Shown here: piece after piece, positions 32,145 through 44,280 of the stretch
How positions within the stretch are numbered: position 1 is the first letter of the stretch
Layout of the letters: each line of letters starts with the position of its first letter
Origin: Apostichopus japonicus
Taxonomy: Eukaryota; Echinodermata; Holothuroidea; Aspidochirotida; Stichopodidae
Assembly (NCBI RefSeq): GCF_037975245.1
Contig: NC_092573.1
Coordinates: 4,337,501 to 4,401,500 of the forward strand
Length of the DNA: 64,000 nt
Direction: 5' to 3'
Translations under genes and position numbers: made by a program
Notes under the pieces: generated by a model
What the model was told of the DNA's origin: nothing
What the model saw: the letters and a program-made list of their open reading frames with translations, nothing else
Databases searched by the model: none

Positions 32145-35100
32145 ATCAATGACGTATAGACATGAGATGATGGTAATATAAAACTTTGTTATTTCTTAAC
32201 TTCGTTCTTTGGGCCAACAGTGTTAGTAGGTTTTTAAAACAATGAACTAACAATGTTGGCTTTGTTTCAGTGAAACACAGTGAATAGAATTTGAGGAATT
32301 TAGATTAAAGGATTATTGCATCATATGAATAGGTGACACTTTACAGAGTGATTCTGCTAATATATTTTCACAGACCACAGTTGCTATTTGTGGGCTATTG
32401 TCTATCTCAAGGAGTACATGAACCTGATTTGATAACCAAAATGTCATAGAGGTGTTGTATCGAGGGAGCAATTGTCTTATTTCAACACAACTTTTCTCCC
32501 CTATGAAAATATGATAAACAGTTAATCGGCCAGGCCATCAAATGATAGTTTATTGTATAACTTGAGAAGATTAAACTAACTTGGAGCACCTGTTTAACCT
32601 TGACAATCTATTAAATGTCATATATAACTGAAGCAGTTCTCCTTGAAAACAATTCACCTAATTATAGACAATTATATCATTGTGTAACTTGTTTGCCAGT
32701 TGTCTAATTTATTCTGATTGTTCTTTGTCCTTTATTGAACTCAAGATTGTATTTTCTTTAAAGAACAATCAAAGAAAACATAAATAGCACACGTGTAATA
32801 TAAACTAAATACCTATCAAGCTATCAAAATAATTAAAGGCTAAAAAATTGTTTCCTGCCAATTTTTGTCATCGCTGTGATAATAGTCAACAGTTTTCCAA
32901 AGCAGGTTGCAAAACATTGCAATATGCCAATAAAAAACAGAAATGACGTCTTCCTCTAGCTCAAGGTTTCTTACTTCCTTGTGGCTTTGACATAAATGCA
33001 TTGCATTTATCATCGTCCAAGAAATGTATATATTATAAGTAAGTGTAGGTCGTAGTAAAATACAAGGTAATTTACAGTGAAGTAGTGAGGGAGTATTTTA
33101 TAATGTTTCCGGCTTAAACCCTTCCACACAATTACTTGTACACTTTAAATTAAAGAGACGCATAACAACAAATAGAATAGCTTGAGTTCTTCCAAAGCAG
33201 GTTCTAAAATCAAAACTACGGTTATGAAATGTTTAACCAAAATGTAATGAACAAATCTAACAGTAATAGTAACTACTGACTTTGTGAACCGCGTTAAAGT
33301 CATAGCCAATTCAAGGTCACCTTCAGAATTTTACAAGGTTGGTAAGAGTGACTCCATAGTTTTCCCTTTCGGAAAACCAAAATATATGTATTTTAAAAAA
33401 GGGGGGAGGAGTACACAGTCAAGACCACATTTATCAACATATAATCATTCATTGCAAAACTGTTAATTTCATCCGATTGTGAGTAGACTTGCTAACAATT
33501 AAACTGGGTAGTTAAGTGGTTTGATCGTGTTGTATTCCTACACATTCCACTTTCCCTTGCAAGCAGACGTCAAACAGGTAGGTAATGTTGGTGGTGTTAT
33601 AATTAGATATAGTCAGGACATTATAGCATTCAAGGAGACACAAACCCAACCATCATTATCGATCTATTTGATGTTTATAACTACCAGGAGCAACTGCCTC
33701 AAACAGCTGAGAATAATTTTATTCCATTTGGGAGATGTAAATGATTTCATGTTTTGTTTTTTCCAAACACAAGGGCTGAAGACTTGATGAAGTCTAAACA
33801 TCGCAACATTGAGCTTCATTTATCTTACTTTTTATCTTAATTTTTGCTCAAGTTTTTTTTCTTCCTGTAATCGCGATAGGTTTTGCAAATATTACTCTAA
33901 CATATTGAAGCGCTTCACAATACCGAATGGTTGGCATTGGTAACAGTGTCAACACTGGCAACATTCTTCCTCGAAAATATGACAAGAATAATAAAAACAA
34001 AATGAAAGGAATTCAGATCCTAGCAGCATTACAACATGACGGATTTACAAAATGACACCAACACACACGTCTTTTAAAACTTGGATATCTCCCAATTGGA
34101 ATAAGAGTTTTCTTAGCTGTTTAGGGAGTTTTTCTTTACAAATATCTCTGCCATATTAGGCTAATATAATGATAGTTGGGTATATGTCTCCTTAAACTTG
34201 TCAGTGTACTAGCATAGGACACATTTAAACCATTGATACTAATAAATCTTTGTGATAAATCAAAGTAACCACAAACAGTGAGCTAAATTTATTTGACATG
34301 GTGCCTTTTATTTTAATAACGAACGTCTGCGTATTGATCAGTAATTGATCCATTTTCTTTTCTTTCTATTTTATTTTATTAATTTTTTTTTTTATGATTC
34401 ACAAGTATAAATATAAAAAGAGTTTTAAAGACGAGTAATAAGAATAAGAAAATGAAAAATATTAAAATAGAACATTACTGTCGTTGCTGCAGAAAATAAC
34501 AGCCGAGTATATCAGCCATTTTTTATGTGAAACGTTTTTCTTTATTTAATACACCAGTCAGCTAAAGATTTTCGATTGGCTTTGAAACAGATGTTGGTGT
34601 CAAATGCGTAATTGGAAATTCAAAACATGTAAAAAGGACCAGGGAGAAGGAGAAACCCAGAGAGAGAGAGAGATTAAGAGAGATAAGATTAAGAGAGGCA
34701 GGAGAAGAAGAAACAAACTCTTGACATTAAAGCACTTAGATTTACAATCTCTTCATATTTGGTTGGCAGTGAATTCATGCAGCGAGATCAATTTGAATGT
34801 TTCTAGGACTGTACTTCGTACCTACTGATTGCCACATTATATCACATAAATGTCTCATATGTACACAAAACATGGCTACAATTTCATCTGCCGTTGTAAA
34901 GAATTCCCAGATTCTATTTCTGTCTTGTCATTGAGGTTATTGCAAAGTCACCTGGACCTAACTAATACTCACATCTGTAGAAGATAACAAGGAACAAGGT
35001 GGAAAACCCCCAATGGTATAATTGTACCCTGGACTAATAATACAGTACTTAGCATGCAGGCATTGTTATAGCTTATGAGATGAAGCCATATTACATGCCA

Positions 35101-35169
35101 AGGGTTTCTGGGGGTTATTGCACAGACGATAGTGTTTCTCTATTTATTACGTTGTGAAGTTGGTTACAG
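32145..35169 (+). other. putative intronic DNA, no clear gene
   Basis: AT-rich with no repeat array. The only item of note is an 11- or 14-bp segment at 33564-33577 flanked by strong splice sites (see findings). Confidence 0.5.
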
Positions 35170-35315
35170 TAACTCTATTCTTGGAAACTTTGGTAGGATG
35201 CAAGGACAAAGGCCTCTGGGATCACGTCATTTGTTTATTTGCCAAATTATTACATCATCGATTTTTGTTTTGGTTCAACTTTTGCAACGATGTCAATCAA
35301 GCAGCTGATAAGTTT
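35170..35315 (+). CDS. candidate exon of the unrecognised + strand gene
   Basis: The acceptor is GGTTACAG and the donor GTAAGT. It reads TLFLETLVGCKDKGLWDHVI, then CLFAKLLHHRFLFWFNFCND, then VNQAADKF. Aromatic and helical in character, with a strong donor. It needs a preceding exon ending in one base. The family is not recognised. Confidence 0.6.
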
Positions 35316-36062
35316 GTAAGTTTAAACTTTTTTTTTCTTTGTTAAATATGTTTTAAATTTTTAATATTCAGGTTTCGTTGACAAACTCCCTTAGTGTGCT
35401 GATTACTGATTTGAACATTCATGTTCTGCATGTTGCAATTTGTTGCATATCATAAACAAAAAAGTGACATTTGTCAAATTTGTAATATCTGGTATTTTTG
35501 ACAGCTAACTATTTCTTCATACGGTCTGAAAACTCAGCTCTGTTTGCAATTCAGAGGATAGTTTGTAAAACGTTACATTGCAGTTTTCTTGCCCTCTCCC
35601 GCACCCCTCTTTTGACTCTGTCACACTCCCCTTGGTCCACTAGACCATTAAAACTTCTGAAATACAATTTTGACGTAGGTCACTTGATTATGAATAAATT
35701 GAAGGTACATCCTCCTTCTCCTGCACCTCATCCTCCTTTTCCCCCTCATCACTTCTCTTCCCTCCCACATTTTTTCCGTCTCAACTTCACCTGATGGAGC
35801 ACCCTCCTTTCGTGGAGAAATAAACATTGCATAAATAATGTATTTAGTTCATTTTTCTTTTGATCAGTGTTCTATGCAATTTTATTTTATTCTCGGACAG
35901 TGCCATCTTGACCGATGAGAAAACATCCTTTACCATTTGACCAGTTACAAAAGTAATCAAGCTAACAAACAGGATATGGTAGATTGCAGGTGGGTGGGAA
36001 AAGACAATATTTTAAGGAGTTATTTTTTTGTATTATTTTTGTGTGTTTATTTTAAACTGTAG

Positions 36063-36238
36063 ATGGAGGCCTGTGGAGGGAGGGAGCACTAAGTTCTATC
36101 GTGCTGTACTTTTGACAAAAGTTTGTCATCATCGGCAGAGTGTGCCAGCCTTAAATTAATCAATATATATATGGAGAGAGTTGATGAAATAATGGATTAT
36201 GTCTGGTCATGGATGACCCCAAGACCAGTACAACCAAT
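36063..36238 (+). CDS. candidate exon with an in-frame TAA near its 5' end
   Basis: The acceptor is AAACTGTAG and the donor GTAAGG. In the phase required by the previous exon it reads nine codons, then TAA (36090-36092), then 48 clean codons including SSSAECASLKLINIYMERVD then EIMDYVWSWMTPRPVQP. The latter part is convincingly protein-like. The stop could be a real disruption, a base error, or a sign that the true acceptor lies further in. Confidence 0.45.
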
Positions 36239-37598
36239 GTAAGGAAAGGATTCATAAGGCAGGCGCCACGTCGTTAATACAACTAATTCAACAGACGGTT
36301 AAAGCTTATAATGAATTATAACTTTTTATGTTAATTTCTTTTGGCTTTTATTTCACTGTATAGTACTCTTTTAAAATGTTGAATCATTGACATGGTACAG
36401 CAAATGCATCACAACTGTTGATTGATGATATAGAACCACAAAATAATAAATATGTTAGCATGTAGGGGCCTTCATGAAATGTAGTCCTTAAATCATTCAA
36501 ACTTACTGATGTTACTAAAGTCCCATATAACAATGTTGAATTTGTTGAGCTTAAATAACTGATCTAATTTTGTGTGAAGTAAAAGAAGTAAAGTTAAAAA
36601 AAATTGAATTTTTTGCTTTTATATTTGTTTTTTTTTATAAATATTACTACTATGAAAAGTGTCTAGACAACTAAATGTTGAGAATCAAATCAAACTCAGT
36701 AAATTGCTCCTTTGTTGGATTGGATCAATTTTACCTATTTTTGAGTAATATTTGGTAGCTTTGGTAACATTTCTCGCCAAACCTCAGAAGTAGGTGTATA
36801 GGAATCAAAGCTTAGTTTGGGAGGAATACCGAATTGTTGAGTTATACTTACTTAGTACTAAACATTTCTAGCCTATTAGTTTAAATTACATGTAGACATG
36901 TTATAGTCACTCAAACTTAGCGGTTAAACCCAAATATGGGCATAAAGAAACCCTGATGCACCAATCTGACATCACCCCTTCTCTCCTTCCCTCCCCCACG
37001 CCTTCCCCTCAAGAGAACTAAGAAAAAATCCAATTTTAGTTGCCAGACACCAAATGGCAAATTTTTAATGGTCTTCTCGTGTCTTCCGAGGCGAGCAAAT
37101 TCAGCTTTGGAGGTCATCCAGTTGTTTGTATCAGTTTCAGTAACCTAACTATCCCCAAAAATAGGTTAAATGATAAATTGATATCAATCTCCACCACATT
37201 TACAGATATTGTAGGAACAAAAAATAGTGTTTGGCCTAATATTCACCCAAAGGGTTGTTTTACTGGCCCAAAGCTGTGTGTTAATACCAAACCTACAGCC
37301 ATTTTTGTTATTTTAGTATATTTTTTGTTATCGGACAACGAAACAGTATGGCCTGGTTGTCCAAGGGAAAAGCAGCCAGAAATTCCAGAAAGGTTTGCCC
37401 TGTCAAAGCGTAAGAATTCATTTCAGCTGTGGGTCACATAGAAAATCTTTTAATTTTTGCCTTAAGTATTTCACTGAACTGTTTCTAAATGTCATCATGA
37501 TGAAATTTAAATTATAACTTTGCTGTCATTGTATAAGTTATTAGTAGTTATTTGATCTTAAACATTAACACATTTTAATTGCAACATGTTATTTTTAG

Positions 37599-37792
37599 TG
37601 TACAGCTAAATGACTCATATCAAACCATGGACCTAAAATCTTGGAAAGCCTGCATGGGGTGTCACTTACATCCTTTTGCCAGATTGGGACTTTACCATCT
37701 TAAAATGATAACAAACGCATTTTATGTAAACGTCACTCCTTGCCAAGAAAATAAATTAACTTTTGTAAAAGGACAAAAAACGAGAAGAAGAC
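37599..37792 (+). CDS. candidate exon of the unrecognised + strand gene
   Basis: The acceptor is ATTTTTAG and the donor GTAATA. One leading base joins AT of the previous exon to give Ile. It reads VQLNDSYQTMDLKSWKACMG, CHLHPFARLGLYHLKMITNA, FYVNVTPCQENKLTFVKGQK and a basic TRRRR. An internal GTAAAC at about 37736 is an alternative donor. The family is not recognised. Confidence 0.5.
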
Positions 37793-38300
37793 GTAATAAA
37801 ACTTAAAGAGGATCTGTGATAGCAGGTTAAGACTTACTCAAGTCTTACTTTGTTACTTTGATGAAATATCAAACACTTGATTTTCATAGTCCTGTCAAAA
37901 GTCAGGTCTGGCCGTTATGACAAATATGTCACCAGAACCCCCCCTCCTCCCCCTCCTCCTCCCTCCATTTTTTTGAAGTCTTCTATAATCAAGTATATTA
38001 TGAAATTAAGCATGTACACTAGTCGTTATCCTATATTTTCCTGAACCAATAAATTGACCCAGGAACCCCAGCTGTAACCCACATACCCCCGACACCCTGC
38101 GCTACCCCATCCTCAGTCTCATCACTCTTGTTAATATCTCCCGAGCTGTGAAATATTTTCTTAGCTATTCATGTGATTTGGTGCGGCAATGGCACCAGGT
38201 TTACATACTTCATTGACATGATAGTAGACTTACACTGGATTACTGTGAACAGGATGTGTGGGTTACAACGAGTCACTCCTACATTGTTATCTCATCACAG

Positions 38301-38408
38301 TGCTGCTGCTGCACGTAGGTCCTGATGAGGGCTCACGCACATCTAAAAGGGAAGAATTTGGGAAAGGGGAAAAAGAACCTACCATGCTGTTGAGAAACAT
38401 GTCCTTTG
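38301..38408 (+). CDS. candidate exon of the unrecognised + strand gene
   Basis: The acceptor is CTCATCACAG and the donor GTAAAA. Two leading bases complete a Leu codon from the previous exon. It reads LLLHVGPDEGSRTSKREEFG then KGEKEPTMLLRNMSF. A charged linker. Confidence 0.45.
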
Positions 38409-39577
38409 GTAAAAGCAAGGAAAAGAGAGACGGAAAATTATTAACACGTTTAGCGCGATGATCTTTTCATAAACTTTTCATTTTCCGCCTTTGCATAAAG
38501 TCGTACCAGCAAGTATCATTTTGACTAAACGAATCAACAACCGGACTGTGTATTATTTTACTAACTTAAGAGCATTCATGACATCAAGATTACAATTTTT
38601 AATATTTTTCAAGTCCATGTACTCTAACCACTTGACAAGTAACAAAATATCCTGATAATCTCCTCTCTATGCCATCAGCTTTGCAAGTTTACTTCCAAGA
38701 AAATGGCATTGCAATTTAAAAAAAAACAAAAAAATGTTTTGCTGGAGTAAAAAAACATTGCAGACATTTCTATTATCTTTTCAACTATTTCAGAAATGTA
38801 TGGTATTAATTTTAAATTTCAAGTAGCTTTTTGACCGAACCTACAGAAGACTGATCGCACTAATAGTAACCACTTGCTTATTTCTTTCTTTTCTGTCAAT
38901 TGTTTCAGCTTTTATGTTGCAAGACTAACGTAATGACAAATGCAAATGATAACATTTAGATAAACAAGACTTTGTTTTACCAGAAAATGTTTAGTCAATA
39001 TTTGTGGAACCTTCAAATAATCTTTTGAAATTATTGCATTTAAATCAGTGTACACTACATAGCAGCAACAACGTTATAAAGTCAAATGCTTTTACAAGCA
39101 TGTTATAACCATTATCAAATTTAAAATGTCTCTTCTTAAAATAGAATGATCGTTTTCAGTTTTGTGTCACGCTGTATGTCGCAATGAGCAGTGTTAGCCA
39201 CAAGCGATATGTTGTGATATTACGCAATATTGCCTGTGGCAGCTATTCATAGTATAGATGTATGGGTACATCCTATTAAGAGAAGGCTGACGTCCGTACG
39301 ATGAAATCTCTGACCTAACAGGATCCTGAACCAGGTGTGCTTGGCGTTTGGTTTAACGATCGCCCTGTCACGTGAAGACTCGCCTCCTATGAGGAAGAAA
39401 CCCCTTCTTTCTAGCTGATGACGTAAACACAGCCTGCCACGCAATTATCAAATGAAATTGTTCGGAAATTCAACTAACTCTGGAATTGATCAATCGAAAG
39501 AAAGAGCTATCACGTTTTCGTTCCGCATAAGTTGCAGATTAGTAGTGATTCCTTATTATTATACCATATTAAATGCT

Positions 39578-39893
39578 CTCATTCCCACAGTGTGCTCTCA
39601 TATCCACAGTGTGCTCTCATACTCACAGTGGGCTCTCATACAGTGTGTTCTCATACAGTGTGTTCTCATACAGTGTGTTCTCATACTCACAGTGTGCTCC
39701 CATACTCACAGAAGCTCTCATACAGTGTGCTCTCATACTCAAATAGTGCTCTCATACTCACAGGGTTTTCTCATACTCACAGAATGCTCTCATACTCACA
39801 GAGTGCTCTCATATAGTGTGTTCTCATACTCACAGTGTGTTCTCATACTCACAGTGTGCTCTCATACTCAAATAGTGCTCTCATACTCACTCT
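39578..39893. repeat. 19-bp tandem array, about 16 copies
   Basis: The consensus GCTCTCATACTCACAGTGT has shortened variants (CTCATACAGTGTGTT). ORFs rich in Ser-His-Thr-Val-Cys across it are products of the repeat. Confidence 0.95.
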
Positions 39894-39929
39894 GAATTGA
39901 TGAATATACTCATCCTCAGAGCAGTTATG

Positions 39930-40105
39930 TGGTACTCAACCTTAGGGCCTCCTACTCATACCAAGGGGAATTCTACTTGTACTTACACCTATGTTGTACT
40001 TGTACAGGTATGTTGTACTCTATGTTGTACTCATACACGTAGGTTGTACTTGTATGTTGTACTCATACACGTAGGTTGTACTTGTATGTTGTGGACAAGG
40101 GTATG
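39930..40105. repeat. TGTACT-rich degenerate repeat
   Basis: Repeats of ATGTTGTACTCATACACGTA and GGTTGTACTTGT follow the 19-bp array. Its left part resembles 19870-19915. Confidence 0.75.
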
Positions 40106-42074
40106 ACGTATTGCTAAGTTGTAACCATTCATTTGATTTTATAAGAAAGCATAGCAAAGAGAAGGTGTTTACAAATCACAAACATTTATTTATCCCAAAG
40201 AAGGAAACCCTATCGGCAAGAAACTAATTCAAACCCCATCCCCTCCCCCCCCCCCCCACCTTCAACCTCACTGATAGAGAGTTTCCAGAAATTGTCTAGT
40301 TTAATAGCTAGTCTATGTTCTGGATTTGACCATTCTTAACATCTGAAATGTAAATTCAACAAAATTTGCTAATTTTCATGACATTTGACGTCTGTCTTAA
40401 AACCACAAGTGAAAGCCTGTTTGTGTTTCACCAGGCCATAATCCTTTATACCAAGGGGGGGGGGGGGGGAGGATCACCTCTCATTATTTTTCTTGTCTCA
40501 GGATGAAGACAGAAATTCCTATCTTTCTTGACACCCACTTACCACCTTTCATCGTTACCTGTTAGGTCAACTTTTGTATGACCCTCTTCTTATACTTAAA
40601 ACATTACTAAAACAATAAAGCCCTGTTGCTAAATTGTTTCTCGCAAGGGTGACCTAGAGTGAATCATAAAACCACATGTTTGTTGGTTGCCTTTGTGGAT
40701 TGTCTTTGTATTATATTTTATCACTAAAGTAGTAAACATTTGTTTTACTATATTATGCCAAGGTTTTTTTTTTTTTTATAACAGAAGTTGTACAGAAATT
40801 TGCATATTCCTAATCACAAATAGGCCACAGTACATCCCTCTTAAACCTTGTACTACATCATGCATAGTATTGGGTCCCTTCTTAAGGTACTCATGGTACT
40901 CACTTAAGGTAACATTGACATGATAACAGATTATACTGTCTCAATGTAAGGGGATGGGGAGGGTAGGGGGGCTGGGATTGCGAGTGGATCAAGTTGTTTT
41001 GGTTTTTCTGCCAATGATCTATTTTGTGTGACTTCTCTAAAAAAGTATCACCCCATATGGACATCAGTAACAGATTTTACATTTTATTCATAACATTCCC
41101 ACTGCCTCTTCTCCAAAGTGGGAGTGGGAGGAGGAAGTGGGAGGGGAGAGAATTTCTTATTCCATCATGTGCATGCAACAAAAAGGATGTTAAAGTATAT
41201 ATCTCAAAATGACCAAACAGAATTTCAGTTTTCTCTATAAACTCATCCTCAGTTGATATCTTAGGCTCGACGGGAAAATCTTTGTCTTAGCTGTTGGTCA
41301 TTTAGTAGTTTTAGCTGTGGTGGGATTGATGTTTCATTTAAAGTAAGTAGGAAGTATCAGACAATATATCTATCATCTGAGTGACAATTATTCTACTCCG
41401 TCATCCGTAACCACCATCTAAATACTCTTGCTGCAACCAGGGAAAAGGGACAAAACGAGGAAGCGCAGGTGGGGAAGGGAGGGGGGCTGCTGTGATGTTA
41501 TGAAATAATTGTTCCATAACTTAACGGCTCATTTTAACTTTATATGAGTCAACTGACGTTATTTTGCTAGAATTTCTGACATTTTGAATGTTTTTTACAC
41601 TTGTGCTATATTTACTATCATTTCACACAATTTTTACATTTCCGCAGGACTTTCTCTTTCTCTTACCACTTTTCTTTTCTCCGTTTTTTTTTTTTAAACT
41701 TAAAATTAGATGATATATAGAAGTTCTAAAGAAAAGAATTTGGATTAATTACCAAACTAGGACTTGTACTTTTCTATTTTTACTCTTCAAACTCATTATG
41801 ACATAATTCAAATCAAATGCTAACGATTTCCTAATGAACGTTAACGATGAAACGACAGTGTGAAATTATAGTTTGAAGTGTCCGGTCACTGTGATACAAA
41901 TGGTCAGTTTCAAAAGGAAATTTGGGCAATGCAACCTTACAGTACTTACCTCATTCTAGTGTTGTAATAGCTGGGGATTTCCAGTTTCTATTTATTTTTT
42001 TTCTCTTTGTTGCTTAATGGTTGCAAGGGTTAATATTCCAGTGGATTGTATCAAAAGCATGATCATATATCCAA

Positions 42075-42140
42075 ATTTATGTACCGGACTTCAGTCGTAA
42101 GGTCACTGACCCGCCTGTTTGAATTCCATGCTAGACAAAA
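42075..42140 (+). mobile_element. decayed tRNA-derived SINE fragment
   Basis: CAGTCGTAAGGTCACTGACC then CGCCTGTTTGAATTCC resembles the D-arm to B-box stretch of tRNA-derived SINEs. The A-box is degraded. Confidence 0.4.
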
Positions 42141-44057
42141 ATTTCTTTTGCTCTTTCAAACTTTGTTTAAACCTTCCCAGTTCCTTCTTGTGAATTAACT
42201 TACTTACAAAAAAACTTTGTACTTCTTTTTTATTGCATGTGCCTCTTTCCTCCTCCCCCACCCCCCCACCCCACCGTCAGGTGTGTTGGACGAAAAAGAC
42301 TCCAAAATGCCACTTTTCATTATTTAGAACAGCTCCTACTTGATAAAAAAGATTGCCTTTTACTTTGTCATAATTTCAAATTTAAAGATATTGAACAATA
42401 TTGAAGATATTCAAATACTGAAAAATGCACAGCGGGATCTACTTTGTTGGAAGGTTTTATGGGTTGCACACTCAAATCGCAGTCACATGTCCCACTGCCA
42501 CTCTAAATCTCCCCTCCCCCCCCTCCTCACATCTAATGGAATCCTTATCCACCACCCCTAATAGAAGTATGAATAATCAAAGATATTGTAGACATTTGTA
42601 GGGTTGAGTATATGGTTACTGCACCGAGCCATGGTACTAATTGTAAAAATCATTTCTGTGAAAATGTGAGCCATCCTCCCAGTGACTCTTATTCCTGAAT
42701 TATATATATATATCTCTCTCTCTCTGCTCGTAACTACTCCTTAGTTGCTGCAACACTCTAGAATCATTTCCATCCATACAGCATCAAAACGCCCGAAGGT
42801 TTTATTTTGATTTTCTTTCAACTGTACAAATACATCTGTACTGTAAAGCGTGTTAATGTTAATTTAACAAAATCATTACCAAGTTAGTAATGAGCCCCCC
42901 TCCCCCCACCCCTTATGTTCACAATCATCAGGAGTTTTGTATGCGGTAATTAATTTTAATGTTATAATATTGAGTTCATAATTTGTATTGTTTCTCTGAC
43001 AATGCTTCCATGATTGCATAGTACTCCTACATGAAAGAAATTCTCTCTGAGATGAAAATAAAACTAATTAAGTCTTTAATTGTTTTAATGAATTAATAGC
43101 CTTACACTTGTGACATTAACAAGTAGTGTTCAGCTTTCTCATATGTCAAGGTCACATGTGTGTTTCAGTCATGTCCTGTGATGTGCTTTATAACAATAAT
43201 AATAAACCTCTTGTCCACAAAATGAAACTGATAAAAATGTGTAACAAATTTGTCATAAACCTTGTTAATAAGATTGGCTTGGAAAGCCGAAGAAATAATT
43301 GCGACGTTTTGTAGCTAACTCTATATGAACTTTATAGTGTAGGCCTACATTGGTGAGTGGGGGGAGGGGGGGGGGACTTGATGGAACCTCCAACATGTAC
43401 TATTCAATCTACACATTCAGATATATCATAGGATATTGGTAGTCACTTGCATTTGTGCAACGCCCCTCTCTCTCTCCCCCCCCCCCAAATATTTGAGTTT
43501 GTTACAGAAAGTAGGGTCTTTGTATTGTCATGAAGAGTCATATCAACACAAGCATTAATTAAACTTTAGTTCCCTTACTGGGATATTAAGGACAAAACAT
43601 TACCTGGCCCCCCCCCCTTCCTCCCCATCACACCACAAAGGCTGGTTACGAGCCTTCCTACGGAAATGACTTTTTTTTGCATTTTTGAGTCATCATCATC
43701 ATCATTTTTTTTATGCTTGGAAGTTGAAGAGGATGAAATCAGCTACTGGTGGCCTTGAAAAATGAAACTTTGCCCCGACAAGGGCTTTTGCATGATAATT
43801 AATTAATATGCATGATATAATCAGTAATTGCAAGCACCTATTATAAAAGTAACTGACTGTATGATGTGTCATGACACTCTTACACTTCCGATGTATTGAT
43901 ATCCTTTTTGGTTCAAGAAGAGAAACTAAACACTGTCAAACTTCAGGGAATAAACTTTTGTGAAGCAGTTTTGAACGTTTTGAACTCTTGTCTCATATTT
44001 CATGCTATGGTCCCTGTGTTCAAAAGATGCTATACAATGCTGTACTTGCATAGCAGT

Positions 44058-44280
44058 TTGCCCATATACCATCGCAGTCTTCTTATATACTATGTAGCAG
44101 TTTGCCCATATACCATAGCAGTTTGCCCATATACCATATATAGCATTTTGCCCATATACCATAGCATTTTGCCCATATACCATAGCAGTTCGCCTATATA
44201 CAGTACCATGTAGCAGTTTGCCCATATACCATTTGCCCATATACCATAGCAGTCTGCCCATATACCATAGCAGTTTGCAA
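44058..44280. repeat. 21-bp tandem array, about 10 copies
   Basis: The unit GCCCATATACCATAGCAGTT then T carries indels (TAGCATTTT, CAGTACCATG). Confidence 0.95.

Noticed and set aside
31645-32181. Long Pro/Ser and Gly/Arg open frames (up to 178 codons)
   Set aside because: They are translations of the pure CCCT microsatellite; any 4-mer without a stop is open in all frames.
39452-39895. 147-codon Ser/His/Thr/Cys-rich open frame
   Set aside because: Derived entirely from the 19-bp tandem array, with no splice context or unique sequence.
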